From the NCBI RefSeq assembly GCF_000620785.1, contig NZ_JIAI01000021.1:1-64000 (forward strand): 64,000 nucleotides of DNA, in the 5' to 3' direction. This DNA is from Actinospineispora acaciae DSM 45401. GTDB taxonomy: Bacteria; Actinomycetota; Actinomycetes; Mycobacteriales; Pseudonocardiaceae. Below are positions 19,271-27,557 of this stretch, in pieces. The notes under the pieces were generated by a model. That model saw nothing but the letters and a program-made list of their open reading frames with translations. It ran no database searches and was not told the origin of the DNA. The translations under genes were made by a program, and so were the position numbers. Numbering within the stretch: the stretch's first letter is position 1; each line of letters starts with the position of its first letter.

Positions 19271-19578
19271 CAGCTCACGTCCAGGTAGACGATGCCGTCC
19301 TCGATCTTGACGGGGTAGGTGCGCAGGTCGACCAGCACCGGCGCGCCCTGGGCCCGGCCGGTGGCGTAGTTGAAGCGGCCGAGGTGGCGCGGGCACTCGA
19401 TCTCGCCGTCCATTACCAGGCCGTCGCAGAGCAGCTCGCGCTCGTGCGTGCAGTGCCCGGCGGTGGCGTAGTACTCGTCGTCGGGCGAGCGGAAGATCGC
19501 GTAGTCCACGCCGTCGTGGGCGAACCCGATCACGTCGTCCGGCTCGACGTCGTCCTCCTTGCAGGCGGCGATCCACAT
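19270..19578 (-). CDS. Rieske [2Fe-2S] ferredoxin, MocE-like
   Basis: A 102-residue electron carrier. The cluster ligands are Cys43 and His45 (GHCTH) and Cys62 and His65 (CPRHLGRF), the full Rieske ferredoxin pattern. The gene ends 10 bases before the membrane oxygenase stop and starts the PhyH gene. In rhizobial rhizopine catabolism a desaturase-like oxygenase (MocD) and a Rieske ferredoxin (MocE) work with a reductase (MocF); here the first two are adjacent in the same order, but no reductase gene is in the window. Confidence 0.9.
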   Translation of the reverse strand: MWIAACKEDDVEPDDVIGFAHDGVDYAIFRSPDDEYYATAGHCTHERELLCDGLVMDGEIECPRHLGRFNYATGRAQGAPVLVDLRTYPVKIEDGIVYLDVS

Positions 19579-19588
19579 CGTCGTCTCC

Positions 19589-20656
19589 TTACCGGGCGGG
19601 CTGGCCCTCGTGGAACGGCGGAGCGCCGTCGGGCAGGGTGCGGCGCACGTAGTAGCTCTGGTCGCGCAGCTGGCGCAGGACGGCGGGGACCAGCTCCTTG
19701 TAGGCCGCCCAGAGGGACGGGTACGCCGGAGCCAGGTCGGCCTTGATCTCGTCGTGCAGCTCGGGCAGCCGGTGGTACGGGACCATCGGGAACATGTGGT
19801 GTTCCACGTGGTAGTTCATGTTCCAGTACAGGAACCGGTTGATCCGGCACATCTTCACGGTGCGGGTGTTCAGCCGGTGGTCCAGCACGTTCTCGCCCAT
19901 CCCGGCGTGCTGGGTCAGGCCGTAGACCACGTGCATGAACGTGCCGTACACCCGTGGCCCGCCGATGTACATCAGCGGCAGGACCGACCCGGTGAGGACG
20001 CACGCCGTCGCCGTGGCCAGGTAGATCGCCAGGCTGATCCGGGCGGTCCGGTAGACCTTGGGGCGTTCCTGCTCGGGGATGAAGGTGACCTCCTCGGCGG
20101 TGAGGCGGCCGGACGCGTGCAGCACCAGGTCGCGTAGTGCCTTGGGGACGTCGTAGAGGCCGAGGAAGTTGGCCAGCAGCCTGGCCAGCCGGGCCGGGCG
20201 CATCACCTGGATCTCCGGGTCGCGGCCCACGATGAGCGTGTCGGTGTGGTGGCGGGTGTGGCTCCAGCGCCAGACCGTCGGGTCGCGCATCATCATGAAC
20301 GAGGCGATCTGGTAGACCGCGTTCGCCATCCAGCGGGTGCGGAACGCGGTGCCGTGGCCGCTCTCGTGCCAGCGCGAGTCGCCCGCGGAGCCGTACAGCA
20401 GGCCGTACACGAGGAAGCACGGGACGGCCAGCCAGGTGCCCCACAGCAGGCCGCCGAGGGTGCCGGACACCGCGAGCAGGCCGAGCCAGATGGCGGTGTC
20501 TCGCAGCGCAGGGCCGTCGGTGCGGCGCATCAGCTCCTTCATGCGCTTGCGCGGCACGTCGCTGCGGAACCATCCGCCGTCGGTCAACCCGGCGGCTTCG
20601 GCGCGGGCGCCTTCGGGACCGGCCAGGTCGTAGCGCGCCAACCGTTCCTTACCCAT
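19589..20656 (-). CDS. Membrane di-iron oxygenase, fatty-acid desaturase fold, MocD-like
   Basis: A 355-residue protein with four main hydrophobic segments and the three histidine boxes of membrane di-iron enzymes: HESGH (97-101), HTRHH (133-137) and HVEHH (283-287). By fold it could be a lipid desaturase. Context argues for a catabolic oxygenase like MocD: it lies between a MocC/IolE-type gene (8-base overlap) and a Rieske ferredoxin, inside an operon with inositol-type dehydrogenases. Proposed role: oxidative demethylation or hydroxylation of a rhizopine-like inositol. Substrate is inference; fold is seen. Confidence 0.85.
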   Translation of the reverse strand: MGKERLARYDLAGPEGARAEAAGLTDGGWFRSDVPRKRMKELMRRTDGPALRDTAIWLGLLAVSGTLGGLLWGTWLAVPCFLVYGLLYGSAGDSRWHESGHGTAFRTRWMANAVYQIASFMMMRDPTVWRWSHTRHHTDTLIVGRDPEIQVMRPARLARLLANFLGLYDVPKALRDLVLHASGRLTAEEVTFIPEQERPKVYRTARISLAIYLATATACVLTGSVLPLMYIGGPRVYGTFMHVVYGLTQHAGMGENVLDHRLNTRTVKMCRINRFLYWNMNYHVEHHMFPMVPYHRLPELHDEIKADLAPAYPSLWAAYKELVPAVLRQLRDQSYYVRRTLPDGAPPFHEGQPAR

Positions 20657-21527
20657 CGCGAGCCGCCAACAAAGAATGGAGGTGTTCGACGCTGGTGTGC
20701 ACGTCCGCGACCGGGCCGACGCCGGTGGGCTCCTCGGTGAGGATGGTGTCCTGCTCCAGGACGTACCAGCCGTCGTAGCCGCGGTCCCGGAGGTGGCCGA
20801 CGATGGCCGGCACGTCCACGTCGCCGGTGCCCAGCGGGCGGTACATGCCGGCGCGGACGGCCTCGGTGTACGAGCGGCGGCCGTCCTGTACGGCGCGCGC
20901 CAGCCCGGCGTCCACGTCCTTGAGGTGGGTGTGCGCGATCCGGTCGGGGGCCTGGCGGGTCAGCTCGGCGGGGTCGGTGCCGCCGATGAGCAGGTGCCCG
21001 GTGTCAAGGCACAGGGCGATCGTCGAACCTGACAGGACGCGCTGCACGTCGGCCGGGGTCTCGACCATGGTGCCGACGTGCGGGTGCAGCACCGCGCGCA
21101 CGCCGTGCTCGTCCGCGACCGCCGCCGCCCGGTCCAGGTTGGACAGCAGCGTCCGCCAGCCGTCGTCGTCCAGCTCGGGGCGCGAGTCATACCCGTCCGC
21201 GCCCGTGACCGCCGACAGCACCAGGGTGCCCGCGCGCGCCGCGTCGTAGCCCGCGAGCAGCCGCCGCACCTGTGGCACCGGGTCGTGCCCGGCGACGTGC
21301 AGCAGCAGCGGGGTGAACCCTCCGACCGCGTCCAGGTGGTGGTCGGCCAGCACGGACGCCAGCGCGCCCGGCTCGTCCGGCAGGAACCCCGCCGGGCCGA
21401 ACTCGGTGGCGGCCAGCCCGACCTCGACCATCTCGGTGAGCACCCGATCCGGCGCGAGCTGGTATCCCCATCCAGGGACCTCGCAGACCCCCCAGGAGAT
21501 CGGCGCTCCGGCGATCTTGTTCGTCAT
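20649..21527 (-). CDS. TIM-barrel sugar epimerase/dehydratase, IolE/MocC family
   Basis: A 292-residue xylose-isomerase-like barrel. Conserved points are GAPISWGVCEVPGW at the start, ATEFGP, LHPHVGTMVE, CLDTGHLL, AHTHLKDVD and a WYVLEQD end, giving Glu/Asp/His metal ligands. Relatives include inosose dehydratase IolE and the rhizopine protein MocC. As no other iolE candidate is in the window, it may supply the 2-keto-inositol dehydratase step for the neighbouring iol operon (inference). Its ATG overlaps the upstream dehydrogenase stop (ATGA). Confidence 0.83.
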   Translation of the reverse strand: MTNKIAGAPISWGVCEVPGWGYQLAPDRVLTEMVEVGLAATEFGPAGFLPDEPGALASVLADHHLDAVGGFTPLLLHVAGHDPVPQVRRLLAGYDAARAGTLVLSAVTGADGYDSRPELDDDGWRTLLSNLDRAAAVADEHGVRAVLHPHVGTMVETPADVQRVLSGSTIALCLDTGHLLIGGTDPAELTRQAPDRIAHTHLKDVDAGLARAVQDGRRSYTEAVRAGMYRPLGTGDVDVPAIVGHLRDRGYDGWYVLEQDTILTEEPTGVGPVADVHTSVEHLHSLLAARDG

Positions 21528-22528
21528 GTGTTCACCACCTCTTCCATACGGACCGGGCGGTGCTCCGCACGGGAGCGGGTGGCCGCCTCGGCGATCCAGC
21601 TCGCGGCCAGCGCGTCGGCGACCGTGCACGGCGACTCGCGCTCGCCCGCGACCAGCTCGGTGAACGCGGCCAGCTCGGCGCGGAACGCGGCCGCCAGCCG
21701 GTCCATGAAGAAGTGGTGCGGGCGCCCGTGCGGAAAGCTCACGCCCGGCTCCACCGACCGCAGCGGCAACCCGTCGTCCAACCCGACCGCGATGCTGTCC
21801 CGCGAGCCGTGCAGCTCCAGGCGCACGTCGTAGCCGCGCGGGTTGTACCGGCTGTTGGACACCAGCGCGAGCGTGCCGTCGTCCAGGGTCAGGGTGACCG
21901 CGGCGGTGTCCACGTCGTTCACCGAAGCGAACAGCTCGTCGCCCCGGTTGCCGCCGGCCGCGTAGACCTCGACCACCTCCCGGCCGGTCACCCAGCGGAT
22001 GGCGTCGAAGTCGTGCACCGAGCAGTCCCGGAAGATCCCGCCGGACACCCGCAGGTAGTCGGCCGGCGGCGGCGCCGGGTCCAGGGTGGTGGCCCGCACG
22101 GTGTGCAGCCAGCCCAGCTCTCCGGCGGCGACGGCGGCGCGGGCGGCCGCGTAGCCGGCGTCGAATCGTCTTGGGTAGCCGATCTGGACGCGGTGGTCGC
22201 GGCCGGCCAGGCGCCGGGCCAGGTCCACCGCGTCGGCGATGTCGGCGGCGATCGGCTTCTCGCAGAACACCGGGAGGCCGGCGTCCACGGCGGCGGCCAG
22301 CAGCTCCGGGTGCGTGTCGGTGGCCGCCGCGATCAGCACCCCGTCCACGCCGGCGGCCAGCAGCTTCTCCGCCGACTCGGCCGGCTCGGCGTTCAGCTCG
22401 GACGCCACCCGCTCGGTGCGGGCGGCCATCGCGTCGGTGACCACCAGCGAGTCCACGGTGTCCAGCTCGGACAGGGTGCGGGCGTGGAACGCGCCGATCC
22501 TGCCCAGTCCGATCAGCCCGAGCCTCAT
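21524..22528 (-). CDS. Gfo/Idh/MocA dehydrogenase, inositol 2-dehydrogenase-like
   Basis: A 334-residue NAD(P)-dependent oxidoreductase. It has Rossmann GLIGLGRIGAFHA, CEKPIA with the catalytic Lys, and RDCSVHDFD, which gives the Asp and His of inositol dehydrogenases. It is the second gene of the moc-like operon and is coupled by ATGA overlaps on both sides. It probably oxidises a ring hydroxyl of an inositol or aminoinositol. This is one of three such enzymes in the island; the set suggests separate stereochemical positions rather than redundancy (inference). Confidence 0.88.
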   Translation of the reverse strand: MRLGLIGLGRIGAFHARTLSELDTVDSLVVTDAMAARTERVASELNAEPAESAEKLLAAGVDGVLIAAATDTHPELLAAAVDAGLPVFCEKPIAADIADAVDLARRLAGRDHRVQIGYPRRFDAGYAAARAAVAAGELGWLHTVRATTLDPAPPPADYLRVSGGIFRDCSVHDFDAIRWVTGREVVEVYAAGGNRGDELFASVNDVDTAAVTLTLDDGTLALVSNSRYNPRGYDVRLELHGSRDSIAVGLDDGLPLRSVEPGVSFPHGRPHHFFMDRLAAAFRAELAAFTELVAGERESPCTVADALAASWIAEAATRSRAEHRPVRMEEVVNT

Positions 22529-23535
22529 GGCGTCCTCCCGAACGTCGGCCGCGGCGGGAACCCGGCGGCGGTGTACGCGGCGTCGATCAGCTCGGCGTTC
22601 GCGACCGCGTCGTCCAGCGTCGGTGGGACACCGCCTCGGACCTGCGCCCGGAACGCCTCCAGTTGGTAGGTGTACGACGTGCGGGTGCCCAGGTGCTCGG
22701 TCCGCTCGCCTCCCGCCTTCGTGGCGACCAGGATCCGGTCGTCGCGGTGCGGCACCGCGAAGTTGTACGCGGTGGCCTCGCCCTCGGTGCCGACCAGGCG
22801 CAGGGTGACCCGCGACCGGTCGTTCATCGAGCAGCGGGCGAACCCGGTGGCGCCGCCGGGGAAGGCCAGGTCGGCCTCCAGCCACTCGTCCACGCCCGGC
22901 TGGCCGGCCCGCTCGCCGCCGCGCGCGGCCACCACGGTCGGCTCGCCGCCGGCCCAGGGCGCCAGCGTCCGGTGCGCGTGCAGGCAGTAGCAGCCCACGT
23001 CCATCAGCGCGCCGCCGGCCAGCTCGAACAGCCAGCGCGGGTTCTCCGGCGCCGGTGCCGGCATGGTGAAGTACGCCTCCACCCTGGTCAGCTCGCCCAG
23101 CTCGCCGGTTTCCAGCAGCTCGTGCATCCGGCGCATCACCGGGTGGTGCACGTAGTGGAACGCCTCGACGACGGTGACCCCGGCCGCGCGGGCGGCGGCG
23201 GCCACCTCACGAGCTTCGGCGGCGTTGCTGGCGAACGGCTTCTCGCTCAGCACGTGCTTGCCGGCCGCGATCGCCGCCAGGTTCCACGGCCCGTGCAGGC
23301 CGTTGGCCAGCGGGTTGTAGACCACGTCGACCTCGTCGTCGGCGACCAGCGCGGCGTAGTCGTCCAGCACGCGCTCGACGCGGTGCTCGGCGGCGAACCG
23401 CTCGGCCCGCGCGCGGTCGCGGGAGGCCACCGCCACCAGCCGGTCGCCGGTGGTGGCGGCGGGGGCGACCAGCGCCCGGTCGGAGATCCGGGCCGCGCCG
23501 AGCAGCCCGATCCGCAGTGGCTCGCTACTGGTCAT
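22525..23535 (-). CDS. Gfo/Idh/MocA-family oxidoreductase, first gene of the moc-like operon
   Basis: A 336-residue enzyme of the same superfamily but another branch: Rossmann GLLGAARISDRAL and LSEKPFA, and VEAFHYVHHP instead of the inositol-dehydrogenase pattern. The C-terminal domain shows GGALMDVGCYCLHAHR. Similar proteins oxidise sugars or trans-dihydrodiols, so the exact substrate is open. The gene begins just after a promoter carrying a LacI-type palindrome and leads seven coupled genes. Confidence 0.85.
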   Translation of the reverse strand: MTSSEPLRIGLLGAARISDRALVAPAATTGDRLVAVASRDRARAERFAAEHRVERVLDDYAALVADDEVDVVYNPLANGLHGPWNLAAIAAGKHVLSEKPFASNAAEAREVAAAARAAGVTVVEAFHYVHHPVMRRMHELLETGELGELTRVEAYFTMPAPAPENPRWLFELAGGALMDVGCYCLHAHRTLAPWAGGEPTVVAARGGERAGQPGVDEWLEADLAFPGGATGFARCSMNDRSRVTLRLVGTEGEATAYNFAVPHRDDRILVATKAGGERTEHLGTRTSYTYQLEAFRAQVRGGVPPTLDDAVANAELIDAAYTAAGFPPRPTFGRTP

Positions 23536-23561
23536 CGGCAGCTCCCCTGTGAGGCCGGCGT

Positions 23562-23577
23562 CTTAAAGCGCTTTAAG
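23562..23577. promoter_or_regulatory. LacI-type operator
   Basis: CTTAAAGCGCTTTAAG is a perfect 16-bp palindrome with a central CG, the classic form bound by LacI/GalR proteins. It lies 27 bases upstream of the moc-like operon and just downstream of its predicted -10, where a bound repressor would block transcription. The LacI gene starts divergently 66 bases away. Confidence 0.8.
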
Positions 23578-23584
23578 CACTAGT

Positions 23585-23614
23585 ACTATCCCGAGCACCG
23601 GGCGGTTCTGTCAA
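23585..23614 (-). promoter_or_regulatory. Promoter of the moc-like operon
   Basis: On the minus strand, TTGACA (23614-23609) is followed after 18 bases by GATAGT (23590-23585), close to the housekeeping consensus. A second TTGACA occurs at 23625-23620. The transcription start would fall at the edge of the LacI palindrome. Confidence 0.6.
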
Positions 23615-23642
23615 GGTTCTGTCAAGGGGCCGGGGGAGGGTC

Positions 23643-24662
23643 TTGGCGAACGAGGTGAACGCGGGGCGGCGGGTCCGCCTGGAGGACGTCGCGGCGGCGG
23701 TCGGGCTGTCCACCGCGTCGGTGTCGCTGGTGCTGCGCGGCGTGCCAGGCCCGAGCGCGGCGACCCGGGAGCGGGTGCTGGAGGCGGCCACCCGGCTCGG
23801 CTACCGGCCGGACCGGGCGGCGAGCCTGCTCGCGCGCCGCCGCAGCCGGCTGATCGGCGTGCTGCTGGACGTGCGCAGCTCGTTCCACGCCCAGATCGTC
23901 GAAGACCTGCACGAGACGGTGGAGCAGCACGGCTACGAGCTGGTGCTGGCCACGATCACCCGGGGCCGCACCGAACAGCGCGCGGTGGAGACCCTGCTGG
24001 ACTCGCGCTGCGAGGCCCTGATCCTGCTCGGCCCCGAGGCGTCCGCCGCGCGGCTGGCCGCGCTGGACCGCCAGCTGCCGGTGGTCGCGGTCAGCCGCCG
24101 GGTGCCCACGCCCGGGGTGGACGTGGTGCGGGTCGCCGACGACGCCGGCGTGGCGCGCGCCGTCGAGCACCTCACCGACCTCGGCCACCGCGACATCGCC
24201 TACCTGGACGGCGGCCCCGGCATGATCGCCGCCGACCGCCGCCGCGGCTACCAGCGGGCGATGCGCGAGGCCGGCCTCACCGCCCGCGCGCGGGTCCTGC
24301 CCGGCGACAAGGACGAGGCCGCCGGCATGCGCGCGGCCCGCGAGCTGCTCGACGGCGCCGGCCTGCCGACCGCCGTGGTCTGCTTCAACGACAGGTGCGC
24401 GGTCGGCCTGCTCGACGTCTTCATCCGGGGCGGGGTGGCCGTGCCCGGCACCGTGTCCGTGGTCGGCTACGACGACGACCCGCTGTCCCGGCTCGCGCAC
24501 GTCGCCCTGACCACCGTCGGCCAGGACACCGGCCGGCTGGCCGAGCACGCCGTCGCCGCGATCGTGGAACGCCTCGACGGCGACAGGGGCGAGCACCGCG
24601 AGGTCGTCCTCCCGCCGTACCTGGTCGTCCGCAACACCACGGGCGAGCCCCGCCCAAACTAG
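23643..24662 (+). CDS. LacI-family transcriptional regulator of the moc-like operon
   Basis: A 339-residue regulator. The HTH plus hinge helix is at the N-terminus (VRLEDVAAAVGLSTASVSLVLRG, with LLARRRSRLIGVLL entering the sensor domain), followed by a periplasmic-binding-protein-like ligand domain with VVGYDDDPLSRLAHVALTTV. The start is uncertain: TTG at 23643 sits 3 bases after GGAGG, while GTG at 23655 is 15 bases away; both precede the HTH. It is divergent from the moc-like operon with a perfect palindrome between them, so local repression relieved by a pathway sugar is likely. Its stop shares CTAG with the convergent dehydrogenase. Confidence 0.9.
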   Translation: MANEVNAGRRVRLEDVAAAVGLSTASVSLVLRGVPGPSAATRERVLEAATRLGYRPDRAASLLARRRSRLIGVLLDVRSSFHAQIVEDLHETVEQHGYELVLATITRGRTEQRAVETLLDSRCEALILLGPEASAARLAALDRQLPVVAVSRRVPTPGVDVVRVADDAGVARAVEHLTDLGHRDIAYLDGGPGMIAADRRRGYQRAMREAGLTARARVLPGDKDEAAGMRAARELLDGAGLPTAVVCFNDRCAVGLLDVFIRGGVAVPGTVSVVGYDDDPLSRLAHVALTTVGQDTGRLAEHAVAAIVERLDGDRGEHREVVLPPYLVVRNTTGEPRPN

Positions 24663-25669
24663 GCCGGCTTGTACAAATCGGGCCGTTCGCGCAGCGTGAC
24701 CTCCGCCCGGGCACGGCTGTGCAGCGCGGTCAGGCCGGCGTCCGTGCAGACGGCCGCCGCGTAGCCGTCCCAGGCGCTCGGGCCGGTCGGTTGGGCGCCG
24801 GCGGCCACCGTGTCCAGCCAGGACCGGAACTCCGCGTCGAACGCCTCGGCGAACCGCTCCCGCCAGTCCGTCGGAACCGGGCCCGCGTACGAGCCCGACC
24901 TCTTGACCACGACGCCGGCGCTCTCGGACAGCGCCACGGTCCCGTCCTCGCACACGACCTCGCCCCGGATGTCGTAGCCGAAGCGCGCGTTCGCCAGGAT
25001 CTCGACGTCTACCAGGATCCCGCCGGCCATCTCCACCAGTAACACCAACGGATCGGGGAAATCATCCGAGGCCCGCCGGTTGCGGCGCGGGGTGAGCGCG
25101 GTGACCGCCGCTATCTCGTCCGAGAACAGCCAGCGGGCCAGGTCGAACTCGTGCACCGCGCTGTCGGTGATCAGCATGTCGCCGGTGAAGTGCGCCGGCA
25201 GCGACATGTTGCGGTGCGCGGCGTGCATGAGCAGCGGCGCCCCCAGCGAGCCACCGGCCACCGTCGAGCGCAGCGAGCGGTACGCCGGGTCGTAGCGGCG
25301 CATGAACCCGACCTGTACGAACCGCCGCCCGGCGCCGACCTCCGCGTCCAGGATCGCCGAGCAGTCGGCCGAGGTGGCGGCCAGCGGCTTCTCGCAGAAC
25401 ACCGGCTTGCCCGCCGCGATCGCGGCCAGCACGTACTCGGCGTGCGTGGCCCCCCACGAGGTCACCACCACCGCGTCCACGCCAGGGTCCGCGATCAGCT
25501 CCGCGCCGGTCCGTGCCACCCCCGCACCGACCCCGCCGGCCACCGCGCCCGCCCGGTCGAGGTCGACGTCCGTGACCGCCGACACCCGCACCCCGGCCAG
25601 CACGTGCGTCAGCCGCCGCACGTGGTCCCGCCCGATCGCCCCCACGCCGATCACACCGACGTTGATCAT
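24659..25669 (-). CDS. iolG: Inositol 2-dehydrogenase (IolG-like)
   Basis: A 336-residue Gfo/Idh/MocA enzyme. It has VGVIGVGAIGRDHVRRL for NAD binding, FCEKPLA with the catalytic Lys, and TDSAVHEFDLARWL carrying the Asp/His pair of myo-inositol dehydrogenases. It should oxidise myo-inositol to scyllo-inosose with NAD, the entry step of the pathway served by IolB, IolC and IolD. It is the last gene of the iol/transport operon and its ATG overlaps the ATPase stop (ATGA). Its stop codon overlaps that of the convergent lacI gene by two bases. Confidence 0.88.
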   Translation of the reverse strand: MINVGVIGVGAIGRDHVRRLTHVLAGVRVSAVTDVDLDRAGAVAGGVGAGVARTGAELIADPGVDAVVVTSWGATHAEYVLAAIAAGKPVFCEKPLAATSADCSAILDAEVGAGRRFVQVGFMRRYDPAYRSLRSTVAGGSLGAPLLMHAAHRNMSLPAHFTGDMLITDSAVHEFDLARWLFSDEIAAVTALTPRRNRRASDDFPDPLVLLVEMAGGILVDVEILANARFGYDIRGEVVCEDGTVALSESAGVVVKRSGSYAGPVPTDWRERFAEAFDAEFRSWLDTVAAGAQPTGPSAWDGYAAAVCTDAGLTALHSRARAEVTLRERPDLYKPA

Positions 25670-26484
25670 GATCCGCGCAGTTCGTGGGACAGCTCGGTGA
25701 GCTCCTGGCCGCCGGCCATCTCGGCGGTCAGCTCCTCGAGGGTGACCTCGGCGCGGCGCTTGTCCAGCACGCGCCGGCCGAGCTTGAGGATGACGAAGTG
25801 GTCGCCGACCAGGTAGGCGTGGTGCGGGTTGTGCGTGATGAACACGACGCCGAGCCCGGCGTCCCGCGCCGCGGCGGTGTATTTCAACACGACCCCGGAC
25901 TGCTTGACGCCCAGCGCCGCCGTCGGCTCGTCCAGGATCAGCACCCGCGCGCCGAAGTACACCGCGCGCGCGATCGCCACGCACTGGCGCTGGCCACCGG
26001 AGAGCGTGCCGATCGGCTGGTTGATGTCCTTGACGTGGATGCCCATCTTCTTCAGCTCGGCGTCCGCGATCTCCTTCATCGCGGCGATGTCCAGCGGCGC
26101 CAGCGGATAACGCCCGCGCCGGATCTCCGAGCCGAGGAAGAAGTTCCGCCACACCTCCATCAGGCCCACCACGGCGAGGTCCTGGTACACGGTGGCGATG
26201 CCCCGGTCCAGGGACTCGCGCGGCGAGCCGAACCGGGTCTCGACGCCGTCCACCTTCAGGACGCCCTCGGTATGCGGATGCAACCCCGAGATGATCTTGA
26301 TCAAGGTGGACTTGCCGGCGCCGTTGTCGCCGAGCACGCAGGCCACCTCGCCGGCGTTGACCGTCAGGTTGATGCCCTCCAGCGCGCGGATGGCGCCGTA
26401 GGCCTTGCCCACGCCCTCCATCTCGACCAGCGGGGTTCCGACCTCCAGGTCGCGGGCGGCGTGTTCGGCGATCGTGTCGGTCAT
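25666..26484 (-). CDS. Sugar ABC transporter ATP-binding protein, single domain (FrcA type)
   Basis: A 272-residue ATPase: Walker A GDNGAGKST, Q-loop TVYQDLAVVGLMEVWRNFFLG, signature LSGGQRQ, Walker B LILDEPTAALG and switch His in ITHNPHH. Most CUT2 sugar importers (RbsA/MglA) use a double ATPase of about 500 residues; this is one domain, as in fructose-type FrcA systems. The ATG at 26484 was preferred to GTG 26496 because a GTGAGGT ribosome site lies between them. It serves the adjacent permease and binding lipoprotein; inositol or rhizopine uptake is inferred from the operon. Confidence 0.9.
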   Translation of the reverse strand: MTDTIAEHAARDLEVGTPLVEMEGVGKAYGAIRALEGINLTVNAGEVACVLGDNGAGKSTLIKIISGLHPHTEGVLKVDGVETRFGSPRESLDRGIATVYQDLAVVGLMEVWRNFFLGSEIRRGRYPLAPLDIAAMKEIADAELKKMGIHVKDINQPIGTLSGGQRQCVAIARAVYFGARVLILDEPTAALGVKQSGVVLKYTAAARDAGLGVVFITHNPHHAYLVGDHFVILKLGRRVLDKRRAEVTLEELTAEMAGGQELTELSHELRGS

Positions 26485-26492
26485 CGTGGACC

Positions 26493-27545
26493 TCACCTAC
26501 GGGTAGACGCGTAGTTCTTGACGTACAGGTTGACCAGCACCGCGAGCAGCAACATCGCGCCCAGGAACGTCTTGAACCAGTTCGGGTCCCAACCGGCGTA
26601 GACGATGCCCTGGGTGGTCATGCCGAAGATGAACGCCCCCAGCGCCGCGCCGATCACCGAGCCGTATCCGCCGGTGAGCAGGCACCCGCCCACCACCGCC
26701 GCGATGATGTAGATGAACTCGTTGCCCACGCCCACCCCGGACTGCACGACCTTCAGCTCGAACAGCTGGTGCTGGCCCAGGAACCAGGTGGTGAACGCGA
26801 CGCCCATGAACAAACCGATCTTGGTCTTCCGCACCGGCACCCCGACAGCCCGGGCGCTGTCCGCGTTCCCGCCCACCGCGAAGATCCAGTTCCCGACCCG
26901 GGTCCGCAGCAGGATCCAGGTCGCCACCAGCATGAACACGATCCACCACAGCACGCTGATGTTGACGGTCATGAACCCGAGCGGGATGTCCGAGGCGAAC
27001 ACCGCCTCCGCCGACGCGAAGCCGTCCAGCTCCGAGGGGTTCGGGGTGGCCACCGTGCCCGTGACCAGCTTGGTCACCCCGAGGTTGATCCCGGCCAGCA
27101 TGAAGAACGTGCTCAACGTGACCAGGAAGCTCGGTATCCCGGTCCGCATCCGCAGGTAGCCGTTCACGAACCCGATCCCCAACGCGATCAGCAGGCTGAC
27201 GATGACGCCGACCCAGGCGTTCAGGCTGAGCTGGAAGCTGATCATGGTGGAGGCCAGCGACGCGGTGGTCACCGCGACGCCGGTGGACAGGTCGAACTCC
27301 CCGCCGATCATCAGCAGCGCCACCCCGACCGCGACGATGCCGATCGTGGAGCTGGCGTAGAGCACGGTGGACAGCGCCGCCGTGGTCCGGAACGGCTCGG
27401 CGATGGCGAAGAACAGCAGGAAGATCGCGACGGCCGCGACCAGCGCCCCCACCTCCGGCCGCGCCATCACCCGGGACACCAGCGAACGTTGCACCCGTAC
27501 AGGTTCCGTGGCCGGTGACGGCGGCGTCACCACTGACGTACTCAT
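26493..27545 (-). CDS. Sugar ABC transporter permease (CUT2 type)
   Basis: A 350-residue membrane protein with about ten hydrophobic helices. The CUT2/RbsC pattern is clear: GVALLMIGGEFDLSTG, GFVNGYLRMRTGIPSFLVTL, and AVGGNADSARAVGVPVRKTKIG in the cytoplasmic loop. It works with the single-domain ATPase 8 bases downstream and the lipoprotein 12 bases upstream. The substrate is inferred as an inositol-type polyol from the iol genes in the same transcript. Confidence 0.9.
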   Translation of the reverse strand: MSTSVVTPPSPATEPVRVQRSLVSRVMARPEVGALVAAVAIFLLFFAIAEPFRTTAALSTVLYASSTIGIVAVGVALLMIGGEFDLSTGVAVTTASLASTMISFQLSLNAWVGVIVSLLIALGIGFVNGYLRMRTGIPSFLVTLSTFFMLAGINLGVTKLVTGTVATPNPSELDGFASAEAVFASDIPLGFMTVNISVLWWIVFMLVATWILLRTRVGNWIFAVGGNADSARAVGVPVRKTKIGLFMGVAFTTWFLGQHQLFELKVVQSGVGVGNEFIYIIAAVVGGCLLTGGYGSVIGAALGAFIFGMTTQGIVYAGWDPNWFKTFLGAMLLLAVLVNLYVKNYASTRR

Positions 27546-27557
27546 GCCAGCCTCCCG

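Noticed and set aside
16823..19288. Very long plus-strand frame across the SDR and PhyH genes
   Set aside because: Spans four real minus-strand genes and intergenic regions; low-complexity Val/Gly/Arg/Asp product.
19589..20656. Plain fatty-acid desaturase for membrane lipids
   Set aside because: The fold fits, but an 8-base overlap with an IolE/MocC-type gene and the adjacent Rieske ferredoxin favour a catabolic oxygenase. Kept as an alternative.
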